NCBI RefSeq assembly: GCF_039536765.1
Contig: NZ_BAAAZF010000001.1
Span: forward strand, 1,054,001 to 1,118,000
Direction: 5' to 3'
DNA length: 64,000 bases
From: Parerythrobacter jejuensis
GTDB lineage: Bacteria > Pseudomonadota > Alphaproteobacteria > Sphingomonadales > Sphingomonadaceae
Made by a program: the position numbers and the translations under genes. The notes below the pieces were generated by a model. The model was not told the DNA's origin, ran no database searches, and was given only the letters and a program-made list of their open reading frames with translations. Below are positions 8,411-18,321 of the stretch, in pieces. The stretch's first letter is position 1; the number at the start of each line of letters is the position of its first letter.

Positions 8411-9784
8411 GTGATCAAGACTACAGTTTCTTCACTGCTCTCCACCCTTGCAGTAACCGGCGCCACGCTTGGCTTGGTGACCGCACCCTTGCCCGCGCTC
8501 GCACAAAACGCTGCGCAGCCCGCACCAGCGCCCACAGTGTCCAATCCGCTGGGCATTCCCGACAACATCACCATGCTGGGTGAAACCGATCCCAATATGC
8601 GCCGGGCCACGGCGGTTGTGAACGGCACCGTGATTACCGGCACCGATGTCGATCACCGCGTCGCATTGGTCTCCGCCGCCTCGCAAAACGCGATCAGCGA
8701 CGAAGAAATGGTTCGGCTGCGCATGCAGGTTTTGCGCAATCTGATCGACGAGACATTGCAGATCCAGGCCGCTGCCTTGCAGGAAATCACCATTGGCGCG
8801 CCCGAGGTCAACCAGTCCTACCAGCGGCTGGCGGCCCAAAATTTCGGGCAGAACACCGAAGCGATGGACGCCTATCTGCTATCGATTGGGTCCTCCCCCG
8901 CTTCGCTCAAGCGCCAGATCCAGGGTGAACTTGCGTGGCAGCGACTGCTGCGTCGAAACATTGCCCCCTTCGTCAATGTGTCGGAGGAAGAGGTCAACGA
9001 TATCATGAAGCGGCTGGAGGAATCGCGCGGCCAGGACGAATATCGCATTGGCGAAATTTACCTGTCGGCCACCGCTGAAACCGACGCTGCTGTGCAGCAG
9101 AATGCAGCACGGATCATGCAACAGTTGCGCGAGGGTGGCAGCTTTGTCGCCTATGCCCGCCAGTTCTCCGAAGCATCGACTGCTGCGGTAGGCGGCGATC
9201 TCGGCTTTGTCCGCCTCGCCACCCTGCCGCCCGAAATGGCGACAGCAGCCCAATCGATGCAGGCTGGCCAATTGACCGGCCCGATCAAGATCCCCGGCGG
9301 TTACACGATCATGTATCTGATCGACAAACGCCAGGTCCTGACCGCCGATCCGCGTGATGCCGTGCTCAGCCTGAAGCAGATTTCGATCAGTTTCCCTGAA
9401 GGCGTAACCGAGGAAGCCGCCGGCCAGCAGGTCGAAGCATTTACCCAGGCTGTCGGCACGATCCGCGGTTGCGGTGATGCCGAGCGTGCTGCGCAAACCG
9501 TGGGCGCGGAAGTAGTCACCAACGACCAGCTGCGGATCCGCTCGCTGCCGGAACAGTTGCAGGCAACTTTGCTGCAATTGCAGGTCGGCCAGTCGACCCC
9601 GCCTTTCGGCTCCATTGCCGAAGGGGTGCGCGTCTTGCTGCTGTGTGGCCGTGATGATCCCGAAGCCAATGACGGCCCATCTTTCGACCAGTTGATGAGC
9701 CGGATGGAAGACGAGCGGATCAACAAGCGCGCCCAGCGTTACCTGCGCGACCTGCGCAACGACGCCTATATCGAGTACAATTGA
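8411..9784 (+). CDS. surA: Periplasmic chaperone / peptidyl-prolyl isomerase SurA-like
   Basis: A 457-residue secreted protein. The frame is open from a TTG at 8351, but the GTG at 8411 gives a clean signal peptide (Met-Ile-Lys-Thr-Thr, a hydrophobic core, cleavage after Ala-Leu-Ala near residue 32), so I use it. A SurA_N chaperone domain follows with Thr-Ala-Val-Val-Asn-Gly-Thr-Val-Ile-Thr, then one recognisable parvulin isomerase domain at about residues 208-305, with Glu-Ala-Ser-Thr near its middle and Gly-Gly-Asp-Leu-Gly-Phe-Val. A second, degenerate parvulin-like segment may follow. It helps fold outer-membrane proteins including LptD, encoded just upstream. Its stop overlaps the pdxA start. 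Confidence 0.9.
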   Translation: MIKTTVSSLLSTLAVTGATLGLVTAPLPALAQNAAQPAPAPTVSNPLGIPDNITMLGETDPNMRRATAVVNGTVITGTDVDHRVALVSAASQNAISDEEMVRLRMQVLRNLIDETLQIQAAALQEITIGAPEVNQSYQRLAAQNFGQNTEAMDAYLLSIGSSPASLKRQIQGELAWQRLLRRNIAPFVNVSEEEVNDIMKRLEESRGQDEYRIGEIYLSATAETDAAVQQNAARIMQQLREGGSFVAYARQFSEASTAAVGGDLGFVRLATLPPEMATAAQSMQAGQLTGPIKIPGGYTIMYLIDKRQVLTADPRDAVLSLKQISISFPEGVTEEAAGQQVEAFTQAVGTIRGCGDAERAAQTVGAEVVTNDQLRIRSLPEQLQATLLQLQVGQSTPPFGSIAEGVRVLLLCGRDDPEANDGPSFDQLMSRMEDERINKRAQRYLRDLRNDAYIEYN

Positions 9785-10797
9785 GCCAGCGCCCGCTCGC
9801 AATATCCCTGGGTGATCCGGCCGGAATCGGGCCGGAAATCATCATTGCTGCGTGGCTTGCGCGCCAGGATCGGGATATTCCCGCCTTCGTTGTGGCGGGC
9901 GGCGCGAATGCGCTGCGCAAGGCCGCGCGAGCATTTTCCCTCGATTGCCCGATAGAGGAAGTCACCGAACCCGCCGCCGCATCGGGCGTCTTCGGACGCG
10001 CCTTGCCCGTATTGAGAGGTTTCGATGGCGACTATGCCCCCAGCGCACCCGATCCGGCGGGGGCAAAACTGGCGCTGCAATCGCTCGAACGCGCGACGCA
10101 GCTGGCAACTGACGGTGACGCCTCCGCCGTCGTCACCGCCCCGATTGCCAAGGGCCTGCTCGAGCAAGTCGGCTTCACACACCCGGGACAGACAGAATTC
10201 CTCGCCGCGGCCTGCGGGCTGCCAGACGACGCTTCGGTCATGATGCTGGCGGGCCCCACTTTGCGGGCCGTCCCGCTGACTGTGCATTGCCCTTTGGCAC
10301 AGGTCGCTCAGTTGCTTTCGACTGAGCTGATCGTGGAGCGTGGGCGGACCACGGCCAACGCACTCACCCGTGATTTCGGTATCGCCCGCCCCCGCCTCGC
10401 AGTGACAGGCCTCAACCCGCATGCCGGGGAATATGGTAAGTTTGGCCACGAGGAAGCCGACGTCATCGCGCCCGCGATTGCCGCTTTGAAGAAAGAGGGT
10501 ATCGATGCGTCAGGCCCGTATCCCGCCGATGCCCTGTTCAGTCCGCACAGCCGGGCGGGCTTCGACGTTGCCTTGTGCATGTATCATGACCAAGCCCTGA
10601 TCCCGGTCAAGGCGCTGGATTTTGACCAAGGCGTCAATGTCACACTCGGCTTGCCCATCATCCGCACCAGCCCGGACCACGGTACGGCCTTCGATATCGC
10701 CGGTCATGGACTGGCCAATCCGGGCGCCATGATTGCGGCGCTGACAATGGCTGGCGAATGCGCGGCACGCCGATCACTGGCGCACGGCAATGGTTGA
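9781..10797 (+). CDS. pdxA: 4-hydroxythreonine-4-phosphate dehydrogenase
   Basis: A 338-residue enzyme of vitamin B6 synthesis that oxidises 4-phosphohydroxy-threonine with NAD(P), leading to pyridoxine phosphate. The conserved start [10 protein letters not shown] and the three metal-ligand regions His-Pro-Gly-Gln-Thr-Glu-Phe, Gly-Leu-Asn-Pro-His-Ala-Gly-Glu and Met-Tyr-His-Asp-Gln are all intact. It starts at a TTG that overlaps the surA TGA (TTGA at 9781-9784) and its end overlaps the rsmA start by 8 bases, so translation should be coupled through the operon. The surA-pdxA-rsmA order is ancient and shared with enterobacteria. Confidence 0.97.
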   Translation: MSQRPLAISLGDPAGIGPEIIIAAWLARQDRDIPAFVVAGGANALRKAARAFSLDCPIEEVTEPAAASGVFGRALPVLRGFDGDYAPSAPDPAGAKLALQSLERATQLATDGDASAVVTAPIAKGLLEQVGFTHPGQTEFLAAACGLPDDASVMMLAGPTLRAVPLTVHCPLAQVAQLLSTELIVERGRTTANALTRDFGIARPRLAVTGLNPHAGEYGKFGHEEADVIAPAIAALKKEGIDASGPYPADALFSPHSRAGFDVALCMYHDQALIPVKALDFDQGVNVTLGLPIIRTSPDHGTAFDIAGHGLANPGAMIAALTMAGECAARRSLAHGNG

Positions 10798-11608
10798 TCT
10801 TCCTCCTTTGCGCGACGTCATCGCGCGCCATGGCCTGTCCGCGTCCAAGGCCCTAGGCCAGAATTTCCTGTTCGACGCTCAATTGCTGGACCGGATCGCG
10901 GCCATACCCGGTGATTTGCAAGACCAGGCCGTCCTGGAGATTGGCCCCGGGCCCGGTGGCCTGACCCGCGCCTTGTTGAAGGCCGGAGCGCGGGTAACCG
11001 CGATCGAGATGGACAAACGCTGCCTGCCTGCTCTTGCGGAACTGGCCGAGGCCTATCCCGGAAAGCTGCGCGTAATCGAAGGCGACGCGATGAAAGTCGA
11101 CCATGCCGAATTAATGGGCGAAACTTTCGCTGTGGTTGCCAACCTGCCCTACAATGTCGGAACGGCCCTGCTCGTGCGCTGGCTGGGAGGCGAAAGCTGG
11201 CCGCCGCAATGGACTTCGCTCACCCTGATGTTCCAGCAAGAGGTCGCGCAGCGGATTGTCGCGAAAGAAGGCGGCTCTGCCTATGGGCGTCTGGCCGTAT
11301 TGGCGCAGTGGCGCGGCAACGCGAACCTGGCGATGAAAGTCCACCGCAGCGCCTTCACTCCGCCACCCAAGGTTATGAGCGCGATCGTCCATGTGACACC
11401 GCAGGACATGACGGATGGCGTCAGCGCCAGAACGCTTGAGCGCCTGACCGAAGCCGCCTTCGGCCAGCGCCGCAAGATGCTGCGCCAGAGCCTGAAAGGC
11501 ATGCCAGGCGCAGTTGACGCGCTGGCCCAAGTCGGGATCGCAGATACGCGGCGTGCCGAGACACTTTCAGTCGACGAATTCGTCGCGCTGGCGCGGGCCC
11601 TCAGTTAG
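10790..11608 (+). CDS. rsmA: 16S rRNA (adenine(1518)-N6/adenine(1519)-N6)-dimethyltransferase
   Basis: A 272-residue KsgA/RsmA protein that dimethylates two adjacent adenines in the 3' hairpin of 16S rRNA late in small-subunit assembly. The S-adenosylmethionine motif [12 protein letters not shown] and the catalytic Asn-Leu-Pro-Tyr-Asn-Val-Gly-Thr motif near residues 118-125 are intact. The N terminus carries the typical Lys-Ala-Leu-Gly-Gln-Asn-Phe-Leu. It begins inside the 3' end of pdxA. Its stop overlaps the stop region of glcB on the other strand by 8 bases, so the two genes converge with no spacer. Confidence 0.97.
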   Translation: MVDLPPLRDVIARHGLSASKALGQNFLFDAQLLDRIAAIPGDLQDQAVLEIGPGPGGLTRALLKAGARVTAIEMDKRCLPALAELAEAYPGKLRVIEGDAMKVDHAELMGETFAVVANLPYNVGTALLVRWLGGESWPPQWTSLTLMFQQEVAQRIVAKEGGSAYGRLAVLAQWRGNANLAMKVHRSAFTPPPKVMSAIVHVTPQDMTDGVSARTLERLTEAAFGQRRKMLRQSLKGMPGAVDALAQVGIADTRRAETLSVDEFVALARALS

Positions 11609-13709
11609 CTTTCCTCACCAGCCGCCATTGGTGGAGCAGGGGTTCGGTGTAACCGCTGGGTTGCTCGACACCCTTGAAAACCAGGTCGCAGGCAGCTTTG
11701 AAGGCCACGCCGTCCCAGTTGCCTGTCATCGGTTCGTAGGTCGGATCACCCGCATTTTGCGCGTCCACTTTGGCAGCCATGCGCTTGAGGCTATCCATCA
11801 CCTGATCGCGTGAGCACACGCCGTGGAGCAACCAGTTGGCCATGTGCTGGGAGGAAATGCGCAAGGTCGCGCGGTCTTCCATCAGACCGACATCGTTGAT
11901 GTCCGGCACCTTGGAACAGCCGACCCCGGCATCGATCCAGCGCACGACATAGCCAAGCAGGCCCTGCGCGTTGTTGTCCAGTTCCTCGCGCACCTCGGCT
12001 TCGGACCAATTGGTCCCTTCGGCCAAGGGGATGGTGAGCAGATCGGACAGGCTCGCAATGTCGCCCAGGCCTTGCTGGATTTCGAACACATCCTCGCGGT
12101 GATAGTGGATCGCATGGAGTGTTGCCGCGGTCGGACTAGGCACCCAGGCGGTGTTCGCGCCAGCACGCAGATGGCCGATTTTCTCAACCATCATTTGCCC
12201 CATCAGATCAGGCGCAGCCCACATGCCCTTGCCGATCTGGGCCCGGCCCGACAGGCCATGTTTGAGCCCGATACCGACATTGCGTGCTTCATACGCTTTG
12301 AGCCAAGCGCTGCCCTTCATAGCGCCTTTGCGTATCATGGGGCCGGCCTGCATCGAGGTGTGGATTTCATCGCCTGTGCGATCAAGGAACCCCGTGTTGA
12401 TGAACACGATCCGGTCGCGCACGGCATGGATGCAGGCGGCGAGATTGGCGGAAGTGCGGCGCTCCTCGTCCATCACGCCAACCTTGATTGTGTGGCGCGG
12501 GAGCTCCAGCAAATCCTCAACCGCGTTGAACAAGTCGTTGGTAAAGGAGCATTCTTCTGGCCCGTGCATCTTGGGCTTCACGATATAGATGCTGCCGACG
12601 CGGCTGTTGCCGTAGGTGCCGAGGCCTTTGACATCCTGCGCGCTGATGGCGCTGGTGAAGACAGCGTCCATGATGCCTTCGGGAATCTCGCTGCCATCTT
12701 CCAGCAGGATGGCAGGATTGGTCATCAGGTGGCCGACATTACGCACAAAGAGCAGGCTGCGACCTGGCAATGACTGCGCCGCGCCATTGGTGTCCGTGTA
12801 TGTCTTGTCGCCCTTGAGCGCGCGCGTGAGTGTCTTGCCGCCCTTGTCGAAGCTCTCCTGCAAATCGCCGCGGATCACGCCGAGCCAATTGGTGTATGCC
12901 AGCAGCTTGTCCTCTGCATCGACAGCGGCCACCGAATCTTCGCAATCGGCAATCGTGGTCAGCGCGCTTTCGATCACGACATCGCTGATGCCCGCCCTGT
13001 CAGTTTTGCCGACGGCACTGTCCGGATCCCACTGAACTTCGATATGCAGGCCATTATTGACGAACAGACGCCCCTGTTCGGTCTGCCCGACATACTGGCT
13101 TTCATCCTTGATCGGGATGCCGCCCGTCGTGACGCCATCACGCGTCAGGTCGGCCCAGCTCCCGCTCTTGAGCGGCAGCGCCTCATCCAGAAACGCGCGC
13201 GCCTGCGCAATCACCGCAGCGCCGCGATCCTCGTCATAGCCACCCGGACGTGCTGGCGGCGCATCCAGCACATCGGTGCCATAGAACGCATCATACAGGC
13301 TGCCCCAGCGCGCATTGGCGGCATTGAGCAGGAAGCGCGCATTGAGGATCGGGACCACCAATTGCGGCCCGGCCATAGTTGCAATTTCTGGGTCGACATT
13401 CTGGGTGCCGATGGTGAAGTCGCCCGGTTCGGGCACGAGATAGCCGATCTCGGTCAGGAAGGCGGCATAGCCTTCCGCATCATGCGGCTGTCCGCGGCGT
13501 TCGGTATGCCAGGCATCGATCTGTGATTGCAGCTTTTCTCGCTTGGCTAACAGGTCGTGGTTGCGCGGGGCATACGCGTGGACAAGATCGGAAAACCCCT
13601 GCCAGAAACGGGCCGGATCATGGCCGAGGGGCGCCAGAACGCGATCCTCCAGAAAAGCCGCCAAAGCGGGATCGACCTGCAAATTGCCACGGGAAATATA
13701 GTCGCTCAT
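11601..13709 (-). CDS. glcB: Malate synthase G
   Basis: A 702-residue malate synthase of the large G type, which condenses glyoxylate with acetyl-CoA to malate. Characteristic segments include [15 protein letters not shown] and [11 protein letters not shown] around the active site, and [13 protein letters not shown]. The frame continues upstream to 13742, but family proteins begin with Met-x-x-Tyr-Ile/Val-x-Arg-Gly-Asn-Leu-Gln-Val, so I take one of the adjacent ATG codons at 13712/13709 and prefer 13709 for ribosome-site spacing. No isocitrate lyase is nearby, so it may serve glycolate/glyoxylate use rather than a local glyoxylate shunt operon. Confidence 0.96.
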   Translation of the reverse strand: MSDYISRGNLQVDPALAAFLEDRVLAPLGHDPARFWQGFSDLVHAYAPRNHDLLAKREKLQSQIDAWHTERRGQPHDAEGYAAFLTEIGYLVPEPGDFTIGTQNVDPEIATMAGPQLVVPILNARFLLNAANARWGSLYDAFYGTDVLDAPPARPGGYDEDRGAAVIAQARAFLDEALPLKSGSWADLTRDGVTTGGIPIKDESQYVGQTEQGRLFVNNGLHIEVQWDPDSAVGKTDRAGISDVVIESALTTIADCEDSVAAVDAEDKLLAYTNWLGVIRGDLQESFDKGGKTLTRALKGDKTYTDTNGAAQSLPGRSLLFVRNVGHLMTNPAILLEDGSEIPEGIMDAVFTSAISAQDVKGLGTYGNSRVGSIYIVKPKMHGPEECSFTNDLFNAVEDLLELPRHTIKVGVMDEERRTSANLAACIHAVRDRIVFINTGFLDRTGDEIHTSMQAGPMIRKGAMKGSAWLKAYEARNVGIGLKHGLSGRAQIGKGMWAAPDLMGQMMVEKIGHLRAGANTAWVPSPTAATLHAIHYHREDVFEIQQGLGDIASLSDLLTIPLAEGTNWSEAEVREELDNNAQGLLGYVVRWIDAGVGCSKVPDINDVGLMEDRATLRISSQHMANWLLHGVCSRDQVMDSLKRMAAKVDAQNAGDPTYEPMTGNWDGVAFKAACDLVFKGVEQPSGYTEPLLHQWRLVRKAN

Positions 13710-13861
13710 CATGTCCTCATAGTCAGCACCGCGCCGCTGCAACAGCGGGCGGGAATCATTGTCAAATTCTGTCTGGGGAGGACGCAGCTGCCTATGGCCA
13801 AAGCGCGCGGCGAATGCAACGGGTTGGAACCGGCGAAACTCACGGCTAGGAACAGTTGCAG

Positions 13862-15061
13862 ATGAAACCTTCCGATCCCATTCTCGCCGATATCGATCAA
13901 GCCGCCATGTGCGAGCAAACGCTAGCCTGGAGCAGTATCAATTCCGGCACCGCCAATCTCGACGGGCTGGCGACAATGGCCGCGCGTTTACAAGAAGCCT
14001 TTGGTGCCCTGCCGGGCGAGGTCGAGCTGGTCGATCCCACACCCGTCACCGCGATATCTGCCGACGGTAACGAGTTTGCGAAGCCGCACGGGCAACATCT
14101 GGTGGTGCGGGTGCGCCCCGAGGCGCCGCGCCGGATATTGCTGACCGGCCATATGGACACGGTGTTTCCGGTCGATCACCCGTTTCAGGACAATGTCTGG
14201 CTGGATGACGAAGTGGTCAATGGCCCCGGCACTGCCGACATGAAAGCGGGTATCGCCGTAATGCTGCATGCGCTGATGGCGCTGGAACGGAGCAAGCACG
14301 CAATCGGCCTGGGCTATGATGTGATGATCAATTCAGACGAGGAAACAGGATCGCTTTCCTCTGCCCGATTGATCGATGATCTGGCCAGCGGGAAATATGC
14401 CGCCCTGACTTACGAACCTGCCGCGACCCCGCAAGGCACGCTGGCCCATGCACGCGGCGGGACCGGCAATTATTCACTGATCGTGAAGGGTCGATCCGCC
14501 CATGCCGGGCGCAATCCGCAAGACGGGCGCAATGCGCTGGTCGCTGCTGCAGCGCTTGCAGTGGGCTTGAAGGACCTTCAGACCGACGATTGCCCGGTCA
14601 ACCCGGCGAAGATCGAAGGCGGAGCGGCAAACAATGTGGTGCCGGACAATGCCGTGCTGCGGTTCAATATCAGGCCCAAGGAACCCAGTGCCGGTGAAGT
14701 TTTCGAGGCTGGCCTCCAGTCGCTGATGGCACAGGTGCGGCAGACGCATGAAGTTTCGGTCGAGCTGCATGGCGGCGTCACTCGTCCGCCCAAGCCGGTC
14801 GACCGGCGCGCGCAGAAACTGTTCGATCTGGTCCGCAGCTGCGGGGCCGAACTGGGCCAGGACATCGACTGGCAATCGACCGGCGGCGTGTGCGATGGCA
14901 ACAATATCGCGGCCTGTGGGGTCCCTGTGGTGGACACGATGGGTGTGCGCGGGGGCAAGATCCATTCGCCTGACGAATTCATGATAGTGTCCAGCCTGTC
15001 GGAACGTGCAGCCCTGTCTGCCCTCGTCCTCCAACGGCTGGCCATGGGAGAAGAGCTTTGA
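13862..15061 (+). CDS. M20 family metallopeptidase (carboxypeptidase G2-like), arginine-catabolism linked
   Basis: A 399-residue M20 zinc hydrolase. The metal-binding landmarks are present in order: Thr-Gly-His-Met-Asp-Thr-Val-Phe near residues 94-101, Gly-Pro-Gly-Thr-Ala-Asp-Met-Lys near 120-127, and the general-base pair in Asp-Glu-Glu-Thr-Gly near residue 159. The dimerisation domain is also present (Gly-Arg-Ser-Ala-His-Ala-Gly). It looks like carboxypeptidase G2, which cleaves N-acyl-glutamates. I prefer the ATG at 13862 over a TTG 6 bases upstream. Its TGA overlaps the astA start, so it is the first gene of an operon with astA and astB. It could therefore act on succinyl-glutamate in place of AstE; that is inference from context. 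Confidence 0.85.
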   Translation: MKPSDPILADIDQAAMCEQTLAWSSINSGTANLDGLATMAARLQEAFGALPGEVELVDPTPVTAISADGNEFAKPHGQHLVVRVRPEAPRRILLTGHMDTVFPVDHPFQDNVWLDDEVVNGPGTADMKAGIAVMLHALMALERSKHAIGLGYDVMINSDEETGSLSSARLIDDLASGKYAALTYEPAATPQGTLAHARGGTGNYSLIVKGRSAHAGRNPQDGRNALVAAAALAVGLKDLQTDDCPVNPAKIEGGAANNVVPDNAVLRFNIRPKEPSAGEVFEAGLQSLMAQVRQTHEVSVELHGGVTRPPKPVDRRAQKLFDLVRSCGAELGQDIDWQSTGGVCDGNNIAACGVPVVDTMGVRGGKIHSPDEFMIVSSLSERAALSALVLQRLAMGEEL

Positions 15062-16074
15062 GTTTCCGCCTGCGCGCCGCGCGCTCCGAAGATATCGAGC
15101 CACTCTACGAGATGGCCAAGCTGACCGGAGGCGGATTTACCAACCTGCCCGCAGATCGCGATGCGCTGGGGGCGAAACTAACCACTTCGGTCGCCGCGTT
15201 CGAGAACACCGTAGACGAACTGGCCGACGAGCAATTCGTCCTGGTGCTGGAGAATGCCGAAACCGGCGCTGTGCGCGGCACCTGCCAATTGATGAGCCAG
15301 GTCGGACAGCAATGGCCGTTCTATTCCTATCGGCTCACCACCCTGACCCAGTACTCTCAAGAACTCGACCGCACGGTGCGCGCGGAATTGCTCAGCCTGG
15401 TGACCGATCTGGAAGGATCGAGCGAAGTGGGCGGCTTGTTCCTCCACCCGAATGAGCGCGCCGGGGGCCTGGGCCTGCTGCTTGCCCGCAGCCGCTATCT
15501 GTTTATCGCCATGCACCGCAAACGCTTTGCCGACCGGATCTTGGCAGAACTGCGCGGGATCATTGACGAACGCGGCGGATCACCCTTCTGGGATGGTGTG
15601 GCCGGGCGGTTCTTCGGCATGGGGTTCCAGGAAGCGGACTATTTCAACGCCATCAATGGCAATCAGTTCATCGCCGACCTGATGCCCAAACATCCGGTCT
15701 ATGTCGCAATGCTGGACGAGGAAGCGAAGAAGGTGATTGGCCTGCCCCACCCCACCGGGCGCGCGGCAATGCGGATGCTAGAGCAGGAGAATTTCCGCTA
15801 CGAAGGCTATGTCGACATTTTCGACGGTGGCCCGAGCATGATCACCCGCACCGATGATGTGAAGAGCATCGCACAATCGCATAATGGCCCTGTCTCCAGC
15901 ATCGAGCTGGAAAAGGGCGAGAAAGCGTTGCTCGCTACCGGTCGCTTGACCGATTTCCGCAGCTGCTACGGCGCCCGCGAAATCCGCGCAGATGGCAGCT
16001 TGGCAATCGATGCACAGGCCGCCGACCTGCTAGGCATCACCGAGGGCGATACGGTGTGGAGCGTGGCGCGGTGA
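15058..16074 (+). CDS. astA: Arginine N-succinyltransferase
   Basis: A 338-residue member of the AstA/AruG family, close to the usual 340. It transfers a succinyl group from succinyl-CoA to the alpha-amino group of arginine, the first step of the AST pathway for arginine catabolism. Conserved segments seen are the N-terminal Arg-Ala-Ala-Arg-Ser-Glu-Asp-Ile, the Thr-Gly-Gly-Gly-Phe-Thr-Asn-Leu-Pro loop, Ser-Ser-Glu-Val-Gly-Gly-Leu-Phe-Leu-His-Pro, and the Lys-His-Pro-Val-Tyr region near residue 218. It starts at a TTG overlapping the stop of the M20 gene (TTGA) and ends in a GTGA overlap with astB. The tight overlaps imply coupled translation of all three. Confidence 0.95.
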   Translation: MSFRLRAARSEDIEPLYEMAKLTGGGFTNLPADRDALGAKLTTSVAAFENTVDELADEQFVLVLENAETGAVRGTCQLMSQVGQQWPFYSYRLTTLTQYSQELDRTVRAELLSLVTDLEGSSEVGGLFLHPNERAGGLGLLLARSRYLFIAMHRKRFADRILAELRGIIDERGGSPFWDGVAGRFFGMGFQEADYFNAINGNQFIADLMPKHPVYVAMLDEEAKKVIGLPHPTGRAAMRMLEQENFRYEGYVDIFDGGPSMITRTDDVKSIAQSHNGPVSSIELEKGEKALLATGRLTDFRSCYGAREIRADGSLAIDAQAADLLGITEGDTVWSVAR

Positions 16075-17321
16075 GCAAGCTGGTCGAAATCAATTTCGAC
16101 GGCATCGTCGGCCCGAGCCACAATTACGCCGGCCTCAGCCTTGGCAATATTGCCAGCGCCAGCCACAAGGGCGATCCCAGCTATCCACGCGCAGCGGCCC
16201 TTCAGGGCGTTGCCAAGATGCGCAGCAATATGGAGCGCGGCCTGGCCCAAGGCTATCTGTTGCCCCTGCCCCGGCCCAATGACGGCTTGCTGCATCGGAT
16301 CGGTGCCAATGCCGATACACCTGCCCAATTGCGCGCCGCCGCATGGTCTGCCTCCAGCATGTGGACTGCCAATGCGGCCACGGTCAGCCCGGCACCCGAT
16401 ACCGCCGACGGCACCTGCCATCTGACCCCTGCCAACCTGGTCACCATGCTGCATCGCGGCCAGGAATGGCGCGATACCAAGGCACAGTTGGACATCGCCT
16501 TCGCCGATACATCCCACTTCACCATCCATGACGCGGTTCCGCCCAGCTTTGGCGATGAAGGCGCGGCCAATCACATGCGCTTTTGCGAGGAACATGCAGG
16601 CGCGGGGGTGGAAGTGTTCGTCTATGGCAGGCCGGGCGGAAGATTTCCTGCCCGCCAGCACGAGCAAGCCAGCCGGGCTGTCGCCCGCCTGCACGGACTC
16701 GATCCAGACCGATGCGTGTTCATCGAACAGAACCCGGTGGCGATCGAGGCCGGCGCGTTTCACAACGATGTTGTATCGGTGGCCAACGAACGGGTGCTGT
16801 TCACGCATGAGGAAGCCTTTGCCGACCAGGCAGGCGCTTACGACGCGATCCGTGCGGCGTTCCCGGAATTGGAAGTGGTCGAGGTACCTTCCAGCGCCGT
16901 CAGCCTTGCCGATGCGATCAAGACGTATCTGTTCAACGCGCAATTGCTGACCCAGCCCAATGGCAGCATGGCCCTGATCGTACCGGAGGAATGCCGCGAG
17001 AACGCGAGCGTGTGGAAATGGTGCGAGGGTATGATGGCTAGCAATGGCCCGATCCGCCAAATCATCCCGGTCGATGTGCGCCAGTCCATGGCCAATGGCG
17101 GCGGCCCCGCCTGCCTGCGGTTACGCGTCGTAGCCGATCCCGCGACGGTCGATCCGCGCTTCCTGCTCAGCGAAAGCCGCGCCGACCAATTGGAGCAGAT
17201 CATCGCGTCTTACTGGCCCGATCAGATCGACCCAAGCGATATTGGCAGCAGCAGTCTGGCAGGTTCCGTCCGCACTGCGCGCGGCAAGTTGCTGGAAATG
17301 CTGGACCTCGGACAACTCTAG
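16071..17321 (+). CDS. astB: N-succinylarginine dihydrolase
   Basis: A 416-residue AstB, which hydrolyses succinylarginine to succinylornithine, CO2 and two ammonia in the second AST step. The N terminus matches the family from the GTG at 16071: Val-Glu-Ile-Asn-Phe-Asp-Gly-Ile-Val-Gly-Pro-Ser-His-Asn-Tyr-Ala-Gly-Leu-Ser. Amidinotransferase-fold landmarks include Gly-Asp-Glu-Gly-Ala-Ala-Asn-His near residue 163 and a C-terminal Asn-Gly-Gly-Gly-Pro-Ala-Cys-Leu-Arg-Leu-Arg-Val that carries the catalytic cysteine. astC, astD and a canonical astE are not in the window: the gene after it is an unrelated small membrane protein, so the later steps must be encoded elsewhere or by the M20 gene upstream. 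Confidence 0.96.
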   Translation: MSKLVEINFDGIVGPSHNYAGLSLGNIASASHKGDPSYPRAAALQGVAKMRSNMERGLAQGYLLPLPRPNDGLLHRIGANADTPAQLRAAAWSASSMWTANAATVSPAPDTADGTCHLTPANLVTMLHRGQEWRDTKAQLDIAFADTSHFTIHDAVPPSFGDEGAANHMRFCEEHAGAGVEVFVYGRPGGRFPARQHEQASRAVARLHGLDPDRCVFIEQNPVAIEAGAFHNDVVSVANERVLFTHEEAFADQAGAYDAIRAAFPELEVVEVPSSAVSLADAIKTYLFNAQLLTQPNGSMALIVPEECRENASVWKWCEGMMASNGPIRQIIPVDVRQSMANGGGPACLRLRVVADPATVDPRFLLSESRADQLEQIIASYWPDQIDPSDIGSSSLAGSVRTARGKLLEMLDLGQL

Positions 17322-17449
17322 TTAACGACCTTGCCGCATCGTCGGCAGCCTTTACACTCGGTCCCCTATTAACCACTGCAACCCGCAGGCGGCTGCCGCT
17401 GGCACGCTGCTTGCACTGCAAAAGGTTAAAATGGGAAGGGTTTGCGGGA

Positions 17450-17695
17450 ATGCTGAGAAAACTGGGCCGGCTGTTTGTGATCAAGAATCGCGGCGAGGCG
17501 TTCCTGATCATCTTTGCCCTGGCCCTGGGCGCCATGGATCGTGGCAGTCACTATGTTGAGCAGTTGCCGGGCACGATGGGTTGGGTGCTGTTCTGGGCCT
17601 GCGGCGGCGCTGTGATGCTGGCCGGCGCAAAGATCCTCGATTGCCTGCGATACGAACGGGAACGGGTGGCGGTCGTAAAGACGGGCCAGACCTGA
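17450..17695 (+). CDS. Small two-helix membrane protein, unknown
   Basis: An 81-residue protein with two hydrophobic stretches, about residues 17-30 and 42-63, separated by a polar loop with Met-Asp-Arg-Gly-Ser-His-Tyr-Val-Glu-Gln. The cytoplasmic-looking C-terminal tail is basic. I use the ATG at 17450, preceded by GGGAAGGG and GCGGGA purine runs, rather than the TTG at 17411. No family is recognised; similar short proteins are common and unnamed in sphingomonads. It lies 128 bases after astB with no obvious terminator between, and converges on the GNAT gene 20 bases away. Confidence 0.6.
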   Translation: MLRKLGRLFVIKNRGEAFLIIFALALGAMDRGSHYVEQLPGTMGWVLFWACGGAVMLAGAKILDCLRYERERVAVVKTGQT

Positions 17696-17715
17696 CGGCC
17701 TGACCCGCCCCTGGA

Positions 17716-18183
17716 TTAACTCAAAGCTTTGCGGAAAACGATTTTGTCATCTCCTTCGGCATAATAGTCCCTGATGCACGCCTCCCGGTTGTACTGGAGC
17801 ATCTCGTAAAACCCGCGTGTTCTCGCGAAATCCGGTGTTCCGGAAGTTTCGACCAAAAGGACACGCACATTTTCCGATGCGAGCTCCTCTTCGACATGCT
17901 CCATCAGCTTACGTCCGATGCCTTCACCATGGCGGACCGGGTCGACCGCAATCAGCAGAAGATTCCAGGTGCCATCCGTGAGAGGTTCGGGGACGTAATA
18001 GGCCACGCCGTCTGCACCGGACCGATCGAACACGAGCCATCGCTGAATGTCCCGTTGACCCGAGAAGTAGGGTGAAGTCATCTCATCAAGCATTTCTGGT
18101 GGAAACATGTCGTTGCTCTCGACGAGATACCGGACACGGTCGAGATCGCCGCGCTCGAGAGCGCGAATATAAGTATTTGTCAT
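17716..18183 (-). CDS. GNAT family N-acetyltransferase
   Basis: A 155-residue single-domain GNAT protein. It opens with the usual Ile-Arg-Ala-Leu-Glu-Arg-Gly-Asp-Leu-Asp-Arg-Val. The acetyl-CoA-binding beta4-alpha3 motif A is present as Ile-Ala-Val-Asp-Pro-Val-Arg-His-Gly-Glu-Gly-Ile-Gly-Arg-Lys-Leu near residues 81-96, and the later Thr-Arg-Gly-Phe-Tyr-Glu matches the common GNAT motif B. The substrate cannot be told. The frame opens upstream to 18228, but the ATG at 18183 has a good AAGG ribosome site 7 bases away. The gene lies downstream of the ssrA terminator on the same strand, so it probably has its own promoter in the 70-base gap. Confidence 0.85.
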   Translation of the reverse strand: MTNTYIRALERGDLDRVRYLVESNDMFPPEMLDEMTSPYFSGQRDIQRWLVFDRSGADGVAYYVPEPLTDGTWNLLLIAVDPVRHGEGIGRKLMEHVEEELASENVRVLLVETSGTPDFARTRGFYEMLQYNREACIRDYYAEGDDKIVFRKALS

Positions 18184-18253
18184 TGGATTACCTTTGGAAA
18201 TTGAATGCAGAAACCCACTCCCGCGCAATCACACGGCGGAAGGGAGTTTGATC

Positions 18254-18281
18254 AAAAACTCTGATCACAAAGGGATCAGAG
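18254..18281 (-). terminator. Rho-independent terminator of ssrA
   Basis: The arms CTCTGATC (18259-18266) and GATCAGAG (18274-18281) form an 8-base stem with a 7-base loop. On the minus strand the stem is followed by TTTTT (18254-18258). It lies about 40-70 bases past the likely end of the tmRNA coding piece and before the GNAT start, ending the ssrA transcript. Confidence 0.7.
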
Positions 18282-18321
18282 GATGGTAGCAATCGTAGGC
18301 AAAAAATCTCCAAATCAAGGT

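Noticed and set aside
15966-17060. 364-codon minus-strand frame across astB
   Set aside because: Antisense shadow with no recognisable domain; astB is complete.
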